From positions 38,113 through 102,112 of the forward strand of contig CAZPMH010000007.1 of NCBI GenBank assembly GCA_964587815.1: DNA of 64,000 nt, written 5' to 3'. Origin of the DNA: UBA1672 sp964587815. Its GTDB lineage: Bacteria > Pseudomonadota > Alphaproteobacteria > Micavibrionales > Micavibrionaceae. The position numbers and the translations under genes are program-made. The notes beneath the pieces are model-generated. The model was not told the origin of the DNA, made no database searches, and saw only the letters and a list, made by a program, of their open reading frames with translations. Of this stretch, positions 50,065 to 58,795 are shown in pieces. Numbering within the stretch: the first letter of the stretch is position 1; each line of letters begins with the position of its first letter.

Positions 50065-52647
50065 ATGGCGCGCACGCGTAAAATTAAACGGTCCCGGAAG
50101 TCGAAGAAAAAAAATTCCTTTTTGCCTGAAACATTGCAAGCTTTTGTGGCGCGGCGATTGGTTGATTGTGTCGCCTTGTGCTTTTTTGCGGGGGCGGCGT
50201 TTATTTTTGCGGCGCTGATTACGTATAACAGTTCAGACCCGTCATGGAACACCGCGCCTGATACGCCGAGTGGCCAGGTTGAGAATTGGGCCGATGTGCC
50301 GGGCGCGTGGATGTCGGATATTTTGCTTCAAACGCTGGGGCTGGGGGCTTTTGTGCTGGCGTTTGCGTTTCTGATTTGGGGCTATCGTATTTTTAAACGC
50401 CATTCTATTCGCCCGCTGACGCTTCGGCTGGCCTCTATTTTACTGGCCTCTGTTTTGGCATCAGTTGCGCTGGCGCATATTCCGTCGCAGGGGTGGTTTG
50501 TGCACCCAACCTTGGGGAGCAGCGCAGGGTCATTGATTCTTAATCGCTCCATTGATGCGCTTGGGACGGTTGGTGTGCCGTATCTTTCCTACATTATTGC
50601 AGGGGTGAGCGGTTTTGTTGCGCTTTGCTTTTTCCTTTATGGCGCGGCGTTCAGCGCGTATGAAATTGCGTCCATGTGGTTTCGGGTGAAGCTGGCCTGT
50701 TATACGGTTATGGCTTTTGTTGCCTCGATGATTGGCAGTTTTTACAATTGGGTGATGCGTTATAACACGCCTGATTATGAAAGCCCGCCGATGCAGCTTG
50801 GCATTATGGAGAAGTTGCGCGCGATGAAAGAAGAGCGCGCAGCGGCGCGTGATGCGCATATGGCGGAGATCGAAGCGGCGCGTGAGGCAAGAGCTGCGCG
50901 TGAAGCAATTGAATCCGAAGGGCGGATCAAGCGTAAGCCAAAGGTGGCGAGCGGTGAAGTTGAGAAGGCCGAGACAGCCGAGCAGGTGGTCATGGATGCG
51001 CCGGAGGAAAGCCTGTCTTCCATCCCCGTGGTGAAACCGAAAGATGCTGCGCCTAAGCCCGCAAAAAAGAAACATGATTCGTCACAGCAGCGTTTTGCCC
51101 TTTCCGATGTGGATGGGGAGTGGGAATTCCCGTCTGTTTCCCTTATTCAGGATGTGCCGCCTGAGGTGAAGGGGGATACGCTGAATGAAGATGCGTTGCG
51201 CCGTAATGCAGAATTGCTGAAAACAGTTTTGGAAGATTTCAACATTAAGGGCGATATCGTCAGCATTCACCCCGGCCCTGTGGTGACGCTGTACGAGCTT
51301 GAGCCTGCGCCGGGCACGAAGAGTTCTAAGATTATTTCGCTGTCTGATGATATTGCGCGGTCGATGTCGGCGATTTCCGTGCGTTGTGCGGTTGTGCCCG
51401 GGCGTAACGTGATCGGTATTGAATTGCCGAACAAAACCCGTAAGACCGTGTTTATGAAGGAGATGTTGCAGTCTCGCCTGTATGATAAAACGTCGGCGAA
51501 ATTGCCGCTGATCTTGGGTAAAGATATTGGCGGTCAGCCGATTTTGGCAGACTTGGCGAAGATGCCGCACTTGCTGGTAGCGGGTACGACAGGTTCGGGT
51601 AAGTCGGTGGCGGTGAACACGATGATTATGTCTTTGCTGTACCGTATGTCGCCTGAGCAATGCCGCTTTATCATGATTGACCCGAAAATGTTGGAGCTCT
51701 CGGTTTATGATGATATTCCGCATCTTCTCACCCCTGTTGTGACCGAGCCGGGGAAGGCCGTAGTTGCGCTGAAATGGGCGGTGCATGAGATGGAAGAACG
51801 GTATCGGAACATGTCGAAGCTGGGTGTGCGAAATGTGGAAGGGTATAACCAGCGCATGCGTGAGGCGATCAAAAATGAAGAGCAGATCATGCATAAAGTG
51901 CAGACGGGTTTTGAGCCTGACACGGGCAAGCCTGTGTTTGAAGATCACCCGATGCAATTGGCGGAACTGCCGTATATCGTTGTGATTGTCGATGAATTTG
52001 CCGATTTGATGCTGGTGGCGGGTAAGGATGTTGAGAATGCGATTCAGCGCCTTGCGCAGATGGCGCGTGCGGCGGGTATTCACCTGATTATGGCGACTCA
52101 GCGTCCGTCGGTTGATGTTATTACGGGTGTGGTTAAGGCGAACTTCCCGACTCGGATTTCATTTCAAGTCACATCTAAAATTGACTCGCGTACGATTTTG
52201 GGCGATGCGGGCGCGGAGCAATTGCTTGGTATGGGTGACATGCTCTATATGGCGCCGGGTGGCCGGATTACGCGGGTTCACGGGCCGTTTGTGTCGGATG
52301 AAGATGTTGAGAAGACAACAGATTTCCTTAAATCTCAGGCCAAGCCGGCATACATTCACGATGTGACATCTGAGGAAGCGGAATTTGGCGACAGTGAAGT
52401 GATGAATGCGATGTTTGGCGGTTCAGGCAATGGCAGCGGTAGCGACGTCGATGAGCTGTATGATCAGGCGGTGGCCGTGATTACGCGTGAGGGGAAAGTT
52501 TCAACCAGCTTCGTTCAGCGTCACTTGCAGATCGGTTATAACCGCGCGGCGCGGATTATTGAGGAGATGGAAAATCAAGGTGTGATTACACCCGCGAACG
52601 GTGCGGGTAAACGCCAAATTCTGGTGCATGATCACAGCGGGGCGTAG
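50065..52647 (+). CDS. ftsK: DNA translocase FtsK
   Basis: Septum-bound motor that moves chromosome ends and activates XerCD at dif during division. The 860 residues have a basic start, four transmembrane helices (about residues 35-55, 85-110, 120-140, 165-195), a short Ala/Glu/Lys-rich linker (about 250-345), the alpha/beta motor with Walker A AGTTGSGKSVAVNTM near 509 and Walker B YIVVIVDEFADLM, and a C-terminal winged-helix gamma domain (EGKVSTSFVQRHLQIGYNRA, ending in NQGVITP) that reads KOPS sites. The domains for a full translocase are all present. A GAAGAG ribosome site precedes the ATG. lolA and recR follow after a terminator. Confidence 0.96.
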   Translation: MARTRKIKRSRKSKKKNSFLPETLQAFVARRLVDCVALCFFAGAAFIFAALITYNSSDPSWNTAPDTPSGQVENWADVPGAWMSDILLQTLGLGAFVLAFAFLIWGYRIFKRHSIRPLTLRLASILLASVLASVALAHIPSQGWFVHPTLGSSAGSLILNRSIDALGTVGVPYLSYIIAGVSGFVALCFFLYGAAFSAYEIASMWFRVKLACYTVMAFVASMIGSFYNWVMRYNTPDYESPPMQLGIMEKLRAMKEERAAARDAHMAEIEAAREARAAREAIESEGRIKRKPKVASGEVEKAETAEQVVMDAPEESLSSIPVVKPKDAAPKPAKKKHDSSQQRFALSDVDGEWEFPSVSLIQDVPPEVKGDTLNEDALRRNAELLKTVLEDFNIKGDIVSIHPGPVVTLYELEPAPGTKSSKIISLSDDIARSMSAISVRCAVVPGRNVIGIELPNKTRKTVFMKEMLQSRLYDKTSAKLPLILGKDIGGQPILADLAKMPHLLVAGTTGSGKSVAVNTMIMSLLYRMSPEQCRFIMIDPKMLELSVYDDIPHLLTPVVTEPGKAVVALKWAVHEMEERYRNMSKLGVRNVEGYNQRMREAIKNEEQIMHKVQTGFEPDTGKPVFEDHPMQLAELPYIVVIVDEFADLMLVAGKDVENAIQRLAQMARAAGIHLIMATQRPSVDVITGVVKANFPTRISFQVTSKIDSRTILGDAGAEQLLGMGDMLYMAPGGRITRVHGPFVSDEDVEKTTDFLKSQAKPAYIHDVTSEEAEFGDSEVMNAMFGGSGNGSGSDVDELYDQAVAVITREGKVSTSFVQRHLQIGYNRAARIIEEMENQGVITPANGAGKRQILVHDHSGA

Positions 52648-52658
52648 AGGTTTTAATG

Positions 52659-52688
52659 CCTAACCGTAATAAATTCGGTTAGGTTTCT
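52659..52688 (+). terminator. Terminator after ftsK
   Basis: Stem CCTAACCG (52659-52666) / CGGTTAGG (52676-52683) with a 9-base loop and a weak T stretch afterwards (TTTCTT). Confidence 0.6.
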
Positions 52689-52717
52689 TAGGAAGACCAT
52701 TGCGGCCGTATTTTCTG

Positions 52718-52832
52718 TGTTAACCCGCTTTGTGGGTTTAGATTGCAAAAGTTGACCTAAAATGGACAGATTTTAATCTTTAATATCTTTAATTTTTTCA
52801 AGGGTTTGTGAAATGTTAACCCGCAATGCGGG
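52718..52832 (+). repeat. Two copies of an 11-base motif, each opening a small hairpin
   Basis: TGTTAACCCGC occurs at 52718-52728 and 52814-52824, 96 bases apart. Each is part of a short inverted repeat (ACCCGCTTTGTGGGT near 52723 and CCCGCAATGCGGG near 52820). They lie in the 200-base interval before lolA and may be a regulator site or leader hairpins. Confidence 0.4.
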
Positions 52833-52885
52833 ACAACAGGCGATTTGTGCTTTTTTAAAATTTTGTCCGTTGGTATGATGGGTAT

Positions 52886-53548
52886 ATGAATAACAAACGG
52901 TGTTTGAATATGAGGTTTTTTAGCGTTTTAGCGATTTTGATTTTGGTTGTTTTGAGCCCTACAGCCGCCTTTGCGAAAGAGGTACGCGATGCGGATGTGG
53001 CCTCGATTGAAAAGGCCGAGAGCTATATGCAAGGTCTGAAATCCGCACAGGCGCGATTTGTGCAAACGGCGCATGACGGCACGCAGTCGGTGGGCACGTT
53101 TTATCTGCAACGCCCGGGCAAGCTCCGATTCGAATATGACCCGCCGATTGAGAATTTTATCGTGGCGGACGGGGCGTTTATCTATTTCTATGATGCTGAT
53201 TTAGAGCAGCAAACCAATGCGCCGATCCAAGCCACTTTGGCGAATTTCTTCCTGCGCAAAGATTTTTCGCTGACCGAAGATTTGCTGGTGAAAAATGCGC
53301 GCTTTGTCGGCGATGATTTGCAAATTAAAGTTGTGAAAGCCAAAGACCCTGAGGGCGGTTCCATTACGTTTGTGTTCGGGAAAGACCCGTTTGTTTTGAA
53401 AAAATGGCGCGTGGTTGATCCCCAAAACCTGATTACGGAAGTGGAGCTGTTCCACCTGAAAAATAACATCAAGCATGATAAAAAGCTGTTCGTCTATATT
53501 GATCCGAAATTCACAGATAAAGACCGCAAACCGAGCTTTAACAATTAA
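52886..53548 (+). CDS. lolA: Outer-membrane lipoprotein carrier protein LolA
   Basis: Periplasmic chaperone that accepts lipoproteins from LolCDE and carries them to the outer membrane. The 220-residue protein has a signal peptide (hydrophobic run FFSVLAILILVVLSPTAAFA) and no lipobox Cys, as expected for LolA. Family segments: MQGLKSAQARFVQ, GTFYLQRPGKLRFEYDPP, ANFFLRKDFSLTED. ATG 52886 is used; ATG 52910 (MRFFSVL) is an alternative and leaves a more compact signal peptide. recR starts 27 bases after its stop. Linkage to ftsK is common in proteobacteria. Confidence 0.92.
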   Translation: MNNKRCLNMRFFSVLAILILVVLSPTAAFAKEVRDADVASIEKAESYMQGLKSAQARFVQTAHDGTQSVGTFYLQRPGKLRFEYDPPIENFIVADGAFIYFYDADLEQQTNAPIQATLANFFLRKDFSLTEDLLVKNARFVGDDLQIKVVKAKDPEGGSITFVFGKDPFVLKKWRVVDPQNLITEVELFHLKNNIKHDKKLFVYIDPKFTDKDRKPSFNN

Positions 53549-53575
53549 TCTATTGAGTGTAAGAGAGTTCCCTTT

Positions 53576-54172
53576 TTGAAATCCTTAAATGACGGGCCAC
53601 TGGAGAATTTGATACGCCTGCTGGCGGGGTTGCCGGGGTTGGGCAATCGGTCAGCGCGGCGGATTGCGCTGCATTTGCTGTCGAAGCGGGGGAGTTTGAT
53701 GATGCCGCTGGCGCATGCGCTCTCGGACGCTGCGGAGAATGTGAAGGCCTGCAGCGTGTGCGGTAATTTGGATATGGTTGATCCGTGCGGGATTTGCAAA
53801 GACGAAAAACGCGATGAGAAGCAGATTTGCGTGGTTGCGCAGGTGAGTGACGTTTGGGCGATTGAGCGCACGGGCGCATATAAAGGGCGCTATCACGTTC
53901 TGGGCGGTTTGCTGTCTGCGCTGGATGGGATTGGCCCGTCGGATTTGCGGATTGACCGTTTGATTGAGCAGGCGAAGAGCGGGGCGTGTGAAGAGGTGAT
54001 TTTAGCGCTCAGCGTGACCGTGGACGGGCAATCGACCGCGCATTATATCAGTGATCATTTCGCAGGACTGGATATTGACGTGACGCATTTGGCGCATGGC
54101 GTGCCTGTTGGTGGGGAGCTCGACTATCTCGACGACGGAACAATCACCACAGCCCTTCGCTCGCGAGCATAG
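53576..54172 (+). CDS. recR: Recombination protein RecR
   Basis: Acts with RecF/RecO to load RecA at single-strand gaps. It has 198 residues: N-terminal helix-hairpin-helix (LIRLLAGLPGLGNRSARRIA), a zinc finger of four cysteines (CSVCGNL and CGIC, about residues 60-75), a Toprim domain (ICVVAQVSDVWAIERTGAYK) and a C-terminal segment LAHGVPVGGELDYLDDGTI. Start TTG 53576 gives the normal N-terminus; no ATG fits. The last codons and stop lie inside the left arm of the palindromic repeat element at 54163, so the C-terminal RSRA is probably encoded by the element. dnaX, its usual partner, is not nearby. Confidence 0.95.
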   Translation: MKSLNDGPLENLIRLLAGLPGLGNRSARRIALHLLSKRGSLMMPLAHALSDAAENVKACSVCGNLDMVDPCGICKDEKRDEKQICVVAQVSDVWAIERTGAYKGRYHVLGGLLSALDGIGPSDLRIDRLIEQAKSGACEEVILALSVTVDGQSTAHYISDHFAGLDIDVTHLAHGVPVGGELDYLDDGTITTALRSRA

Positions 54173-54387
54173 GCTAGTATTGCGTCAAATTTCGCCTCGC
54201 ATATTTTTAATATGCGTCGTCTTATTTTCCTAATTCTATCCTATGCTCGCTTCGCGGTTCGCTCGCGAGGGTTAGCCTGTGGACATCGTCAAAGTGCGTC
54301 TCGCGTATAATTAATACGCGTCGCCTTCTTTTCCTTGTCACATACTAACCCCGCATCGCGCTGTTCGCGGCGTGGTGTTTGCGAGGG
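54163..54387. repeat. Palindromic tandem element between convergent genes
   Basis: Two degenerate units of about 104 bases, aligned by CGTCAAA at 54183 and 54287 and by GCGAGGGTTA at the ends. Unit 1 has a perfect 11-bp inverted repeat, GCGAGCATAGG 54163-54173 with CCTATGCTCGC 54240-54250, and an inner hairpin CGCATATT 54198-54205 with AATATGCG 54209-54216. Unit 2 has CGCGTAT 54302-54308 with ATACGCG 54314-54320. The element begins inside the end of recR and reaches the stop codon of the convergent gene. It resembles a REP/MITE-type intergenic repeat and may terminate both transcripts. Confidence 0.6.
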
Positions 54388-54723
54388 TTACTCCTTTTCG
54401 GAGATGAAGAGGGTGCCCGCGCTGTCGGCTTGGAGGACGGCGATGTGGGTGTAGTGGCGGGCGTGGTCGCCGCCGATGGAGAGGTCGTAATAGATTCCGG
54501 CGGGGAAGAAATGGTCGTCAGTTGTGGCGGTGACGCTCGCATTTCCAAAGGCGATATAAACGGGCGCATCGGCATATAAACCAACAATTTGTGTTGTGTC
54601 ATCAAATGCGGTGGCGTTGCGCGCCGATGTTGCGCCGATGCTGATTTTATGCGCCTTACCGTTTTTCATGCGTAGCGCGGGGATTGGGTTGTCGTTTGAA
54701 TCTTGTGGCAATAATGTTGTCAT
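54388..54723 (-). CDS. Hypothetical small beta-rich protein
   Basis: A 111-residue protein from ATG 54723 (MTTLLPQDSNDNPIPALRMK), preceded by an AGGAG ribosome site; a longer frame from 54795 crosses a terminator and is unlikely. No signal peptide or membrane helix. Short strands with Gly/Asp turns (IVGLYADAPVYIAFGNASVT, then DDHFFPAGIYYDLSIGGDH) suggest a beta-sandwich; such proteins are common among phage-derived structural genes, but no phage gene is near. Unknown function. It has its own start signals downstream of the terminator at 54761. Confidence 0.6.
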   Translation of the reverse strand: MTTLLPQDSNDNPIPALRMKNGKAHKISIGATSARNATAFDDTTQIVGLYADAPVYIAFGNASVTATTDDHFFPAGIYYDLSIGGDHARHYTHIAVLQADSAGTLFISEKE

Positions 54724-54760
54724 TTTATTTCTCCTGATATTTAAAGATTTCGCGCAAAAC

Positions 54761-54786
54761 AAAAAGCCCTGCTGTTGGGGCAGGGC
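54761..54786 (-). terminator. Terminator of the reverse-strand polysaccharide-export operon
   Basis: GCCCTGC 54766-54772 pairs with GCAGGGC 54780-54786 around a 7-base loop; on the minus strand it is followed by TTTTT. It ends transcripts arriving from 54869-58636 and isolates the 111-residue gene. Confidence 0.75.
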
Positions 54787-54868
54787 GTTAATCAAAGCGC
54801 ATTTCGGGTGTTTATTCTCTCAACCCTATAAATGTTTTTTGTTTAAGTCAAGGAATTTATTCTTAAAT

Positions 54869-55720
54869 CTATTCGCTTTGGTAGAGGACGTAGGTTTGTT
54901 TCGGTGTGGTGTGGGATTTGATCCAGAAGACGGAGAAGAGTGCCCAGCCTGAAATCCACAGGGCGGTCATTTCCAATGATGGTTGGGAGAAGACGTAGAG
55001 GCTGCTGAGGAGCAGGATCATCACAAGCCCCGCTGTAGCGTGGATGAAGAAGCGGAAACCGCGCGTATAGGCGTAGAGCAGCGTAGTGATGCAGTAGCTG
55101 ATTAGAATGGTTAGCAGCCATAATTTGCGGCTGTCTTGCATCAGGGCCTCGTTCAGTTGCAGGGAGGCGAAGATTTTATCGGATTGTTCGAACACGCACA
55201 GGCAGAAGAGTGCGCATAAGGTCAGGCATAGCGCGGTGGAGGCGCGCCTGCAGGTGGCGTAGCTTTGGCCAATCCAGAAAGCGGCGCCGATGATGAAGGC
55301 GCTGGAGATGTTTTGCACCAATGTTACCTTGGAAAAGAGGCTGTCGCCTGTTGTTGTGCTGAAACCGACATAGATGAGGGCGAGGATGAAAAAGCCAAGC
55401 GTGCGTTCATGCAGGCAGGCCAGCGCGCGCAAGCCCTGGCGAACGTTCTCGCGGGTGTCCATGCGTTCGATCAAATCATAAGCGAGGGCGGAGCTTTGTT
55501 CGTTGGAGTTTTTCGAAATGCCTGAATTTTTGGCGGGGCTGAGATATTCGCTAATCTCATAGAGCGCGAGGATGCGCGTTAGAGCCAAGCCGCCCCATGT
55601 GATGGAGAGGATGCCCGTGATTGTGGGTGTGACCTCTACATATAGAAAGCAAAGCACTGTTGCCGTTATGAGGGTGAGGTAGGCCCATAGGCCAGGGTGT
55701 TTTGATGTGTAGTATGACAT
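54869..55720 (-). CDS. Multi-spanning membrane protein of unknown function
   Basis: A 283-residue protein with about eight hydrophobic segments in two groups (about residues 10-55 and 110-275) and a polar loop between them containing DLIERMDTRENVRQGLRALA. No family is recognised. It is the last gene of the reverse-strand export unit, after a 61-base gap. Position suggests a link to polysaccharide assembly, but it shows no clear Wzx or Wzy signature. Its length is too short for a typical flippase. Confidence 0.65.
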   Translation of the reverse strand: MSYYTSKHPGLWAYLTLITATVLCFLYVEVTPTITGILSITWGGLALTRILALYEISEYLSPAKNSGISKNSNEQSSALAYDLIERMDTRENVRQGLRALACLHERTLGFFILALIYVGFSTTTGDSLFSKVTLVQNISSAFIIGAAFWIGQSYATCRRASTALCLTLCALFCLCVFEQSDKIFASLQLNEALMQDSRKLWLLTILISYCITTLLYAYTRGFRFFIHATAGLVMILLLSSLYVFSQPSLEMTALWISGWALFSVFWIKSHTTPKQTYVLYQSE

Positions 55721-55781
55721 AGCGAATGCTTTTTTTGGTTTGGTTTATTAAAAATTTAAAAATCGAGTGACGCGCAGATGA

Positions 55782-56237
55782 TTATCTGGCTTGGAGAGGG
55801 GGGCGGTATTGTGGTGTTTGTGGTGTGGTTGAATTGAGGGTTGAAAGTTTTTTTGCGATTTCGTGGAAGGATTCGTCCTGATCTTGTGCTTGAGGCACGG
55901 GAATTGATTTAGGCCGTGATGTTGATGTGTTCGTTGCCGTGGTTAGGCGTGCTTGCGTTGTTGATTCTGTAATGGTTTTGCCGGCGGTTGGCATGATGTT
56001 GTTTAATTGTTGGGCCAGCAGCGCATCCGGCTCGACGTTGGTTGCGACGTCGAAATTTGCGGTTTCAGGTGTGCCGTTAATCTCTTCGGAGTACAGAGCC
56101 ATTTTAACAACAGGCACAGGTTTTTTCTGCCCGTCCTCAGTAATAAGGAAGAAGCCGAATAAAATTTGCAGGCAAGAAAACAGGGCAATAAAGACATATG
56201 CCCCGCCCCTCCAGATATGAGGATCGGTGACGTGCAT
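55782..56237 (-). CDS. Small membrane-anchored protein of unknown function
   Basis: A 151-residue protein with a single N-terminal helix (about residues 14-33, YVFIALFSCLQILFGFFLIT) and a polar Thr/Pro/Gln-rich tail that looks disordered (STTQARLTTATNTSTSRPKS). It lies 35 bases after the Wzz/BY-kinase-like gene and is probably cotranscribed with it. No family recognised. The topology suggests one helix with the tail in the periplasm or, less likely, the cytoplasm. Confidence 0.6.
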   Translation of the reverse strand: MHVTDPHIWRGGAYVFIALFSCLQILFGFFLITEDGQKKPVPVVKMALYSEEINGTPETANFDVATNVEPDALLAQQLNNIMPTAGKTITESTTQARLTTATNTSTSRPKSIPVPQAQDQDESFHEIAKKLSTLNSTTPQTPQYRPPLQAR

Positions 56238-56272
56238 AACGACGATATTTTATGATAAATTTGCGCGGCTTT

Positions 56273-57868
56273 CTATATCGTATTTTCAGCCGTCATTTTG
56301 CCATAGCCGTATTGGGTGTGCTTTTTCAGGTCAATTTGGGTGAGAACCGTTGCTATACGCGGTGTTTCGATTTTCTGAAATTGTGATATCGCATTGTGGA
56401 TAACTGTGTCTTTTGTGCTGTTCCATTTGGCGGCGAACAGCATGAGGTCGCTATGTTTCTGTAATGCGCGCGCATCGGCCGTGATCATTGCGGCGGGCGA
56501 ATCAATAATCACACGGTCATATGTCTTTCTGAGGTCGTTGATCAGGGCCGTCATTTTGGGTGATGTGATCATATCGACGGCTGTGCCGGGGACGCTGCGG
56601 GCGGTGATGACGTCTATTCCGCCGGTTGTGTCTTCGTCGATGATTTCATCGGTTGTGTTCTGATCGGCGAGATATTCGACGATGGAGCGCGGGTTGCGGC
56701 GGCCTAAATATTTATGGACGGACGGTTCGCGCATATCTGCGTCGACCAGAATGGTTTTTTCGCCTGATTTGGCGGCTGCGAAGGCCAGCCAGAGCGCGAG
56801 CAGAGTTTTGCCTTCCCCTTCGATGGACGAGGTGACGGTGATGATTTTGTTTTTCTTATTCGTTTTGGTCGCGTGAATCGGGTCATCCAGCTTGATGTTT
56901 AGGTACAGGCTTTTGACGGCTTCGGCGCATTGGCCTGCGGGGCGATCCAATATATGCGTTGGCAGAGGTTTGTTTTTCTCAGGCTTTGCCTGCGGGATAA
57001 GAGCGAAGCACGGTACATTCGTGATTTGCTCCAGCTGTTTACCGCTCAAAACGGTTCTGCGGCGGCTTTCCGACAGGCACGCAATGATGAAAGCCAGCGC
57101 CAATGACAGAATAGCGGCGGCGGGCAAAACGCGAGCGAAATCAGGGTGGTTCGGCGTTTTTGTCGCACGTGGGAATGCTGTGATAATGGCCGTTTTGGCG
57201 CGCATTTGTGTGATTTGTTCGTCCAGTGTGGCAATTTGCATTTGTGCTGATTGAATTTCAGGGTGTTTGGGGCCGTATTTGAAATTCAGTGCATTCAGGT
57301 TGCGTTTTAGATCGTTCTGCTCGGCTTCTAATTTTTCCAGTATGCTATTTCGCGGCGCAGGGGCTGAATTGACAAGATATTGTGACAGAGCCGTTAGAAA
57401 TTTTTCAGCAAAGTCCTTGTTCGTGTTGTGATAGCGAAGGTGTAAGTGCGCGCCCTTATTTGATGCGAATAAGGTGCCGGCGGTATCCTTCAACAAAGAT
57501 TTATCCGATTCTGATAGGGCATTCAGCGGGTCGGACATGTTGTCTATCGCCGGGATGTTTAATGCCTTAAAGTCGCCTTTGGTGCGTGGTAGCGGCGTTA
57601 CTAATTTGAGCGCGCGTAAGGCTTCATAAACAGAATGCGGGCTGAGGGCTTTGGTTTTTTGCAGGTGTGTGTCACCTGCAGTTTGGCCGACGAATAAAAT
57701 TGTGGAATTGACATGATAGGCTTTAGGGGTTTTGAGCAATGCCAAAGTTGCCAGACAAATTCCAATCACTGTGATGGCGATGATTTTTGTTTTTTGACGA
57801 CGCAAAGTGCGCGAGAATAAAGGCGCGGAATGCAGGTGTTTACTTGTATTGCTCGTATTTTTAGCCAT
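56273..57868 (-). CDS. Polysaccharide co-polymerase/BY-kinase-like protein (Wzz-CpsD type)
   Basis: A 531-residue protein with a Wzz-like part (helix near residues 30-48, a periplasmic coiled-coil to about 225, second helix near 250-270) fused to a cytoplasmic P-loop domain: Walker A SSIEGEGKT near 347, Walker A' ILVDADMR near 374, and Walker B RVIIDSPAAM near 465. These are the features of tyrosine autokinases that control exopolysaccharide chain length. The C-terminus has only two tyrosines (HTQYGYGKM), fewer than the typical cluster, so kinase output may be reduced. The periplasmic part is shorter than in Wzc. It follows the Wza-like gene by 69 bases. Confidence 0.85.
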   Translation of the reverse strand: MAKNTSNTSKHLHSAPLFSRTLRRQKTKIIAITVIGICLATLALLKTPKAYHVNSTILFVGQTAGDTHLQKTKALSPHSVYEALRALKLVTPLPRTKGDFKALNIPAIDNMSDPLNALSESDKSLLKDTAGTLFASNKGAHLHLRYHNTNKDFAEKFLTALSQYLVNSAPAPRNSILEKLEAEQNDLKRNLNALNFKYGPKHPEIQSAQMQIATLDEQITQMRAKTAIITAFPRATKTPNHPDFARVLPAAAILSLALAFIIACLSESRRRTVLSGKQLEQITNVPCFALIPQAKPEKNKPLPTHILDRPAGQCAEAVKSLYLNIKLDDPIHATKTNKKNKIITVTSSIEGEGKTLLALWLAFAAAKSGEKTILVDADMREPSVHKYLGRRNPRSIVEYLADQNTTDEIIDEDTTGGIDVITARSVPGTAVDMITSPKMTALINDLRKTYDRVIIDSPAAMITADARALQKHSDLMLFAAKWNSTKDTVIHNAISQFQKIETPRIATVLTQIDLKKHTQYGYGKMTAENTI

Positions 57869-57937
57869 ATTCTCTATGCTTATGCCTTACTTATATTTTT
57901 TAAATTTGCGGGGCTTATTTGTACTTCGACGGTCGTA

Positions 57938-58636
57938 CTAATCGCCCAAAATACGGTTGTTTTTACCATTCACGATGATGACATCGCCTGATTGAATGAT
58001 TGTGTTTGCCGTATTGTTTTTAATTTTATAATTCGTGCCGTTAATGTGCCTGATAATTTCAAAGTTCTTGGTTTGGGCACGTGATTTGAACCCGCCTGCA
58101 ATTGCGATTGCCTTCAAAAGGAATGGCGGAGCATTCGGTAAATCGTAACGCCCGGGATTTTCGACTTCGCCCATGATGTAGAATTCTGCTTTGCCTAAAT
58201 CCTGAGGGAGATATTGGCTAATCGAGACGACAGGGTTTTTGAGGTAACCGTTTTTCAATCGGGTTGTAATGTCATCTTCGATTTGGTGCGCCGATTTGCC
58301 ACTGATTTGAACCTTGCCGATCCATGGCATTAAAATCATGCCGTTATGGTCGCTGATATAGGGTTTTGAAAGCTCAGCTTCGCCCAGAACTTTTATATTG
58401 ATGATGTCTTCAGCTTTGAAAAGATAAATCTCTTTCGATACAGCTTGTTTCACATCCTTTTGTGACGCGCTGTTTTGTAAATTTTTATTCTCAGCATGTG
58501 CGTTTCCAATTATCGCCAGCAAAAACAGGGCCGATAACATGCATAAAGAAAGCGCGGGAAATATTCTGATTTTATTCAGAAATTTCGTATAAGAATGCGC
58601 AAATGTACCCGTGGGCGTACCCAAAAGGAAAACCAT
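57938..58636 (-). CDS. Polysaccharide export protein, short Wza/KpsD-like
   Basis: A 232-residue secreted protein with an N-terminal hydrophobic segment (about residues 28-47, ending NAHAEN), then a polysaccharide export domain (YLFKAEDIINIKVLGEAELS, ISDHNGMILMPWIGKVQISG) and one SLBB domain (AEFYIMGEVENPGRYDLPNA, then IAIAGGFKSRAQTKNF). No lipobox Cys is seen, and it is much shorter than Wza (about 380), so it lacks the outer-membrane barrel-forming end and probably acts in the periplasm. It is the first gene of the reverse-strand export unit. Confidence 0.85.
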   Translation of the reverse strand: MVFLLGTPTGTFAHSYTKFLNKIRIFPALSLCMLSALFLLAIIGNAHAENKNLQNSASQKDVKQAVSKEIYLFKAEDIINIKVLGEAELSKPYISDHNGMILMPWIGKVQISGKSAHQIEDDITTRLKNGYLKNPVVSISQYLPQDLGKAEFYIMGEVENPGRYDLPNAPPFLLKAIAIAGGFKSRAQTKNFEIIRHINGTNYKIKNNTANTIIQSGDVIIVNGKNNRILGD

Positions 58637-58795
58637 AATTGTCCACTCGTTACTCGATTAAATATATACTGAAGTGTTTTCAGTATAGAGCGTTTATGGA
58701 GAAGAGCAAGAGCGTTTTTATGAAATTATTTCTTGTTCTTTTATGACAATTATTGTCGGGATTCTCTGTTTTGATACAGGTCGGATCGTATACCG

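Noticed and set aside
51082..52083. A 333-codon minus-strand frame inside ftsK
   Set aside because: It is antisense to the FtsK motor domain, is unusually rich in His, Arg and Asn, and has no family features.
54388..54723. The small beta-rich gene as part of a prophage
   Set aside because: No capsid, tail, integrase or other phage gene is nearby; resemblance to phage structural proteins is only of general style.
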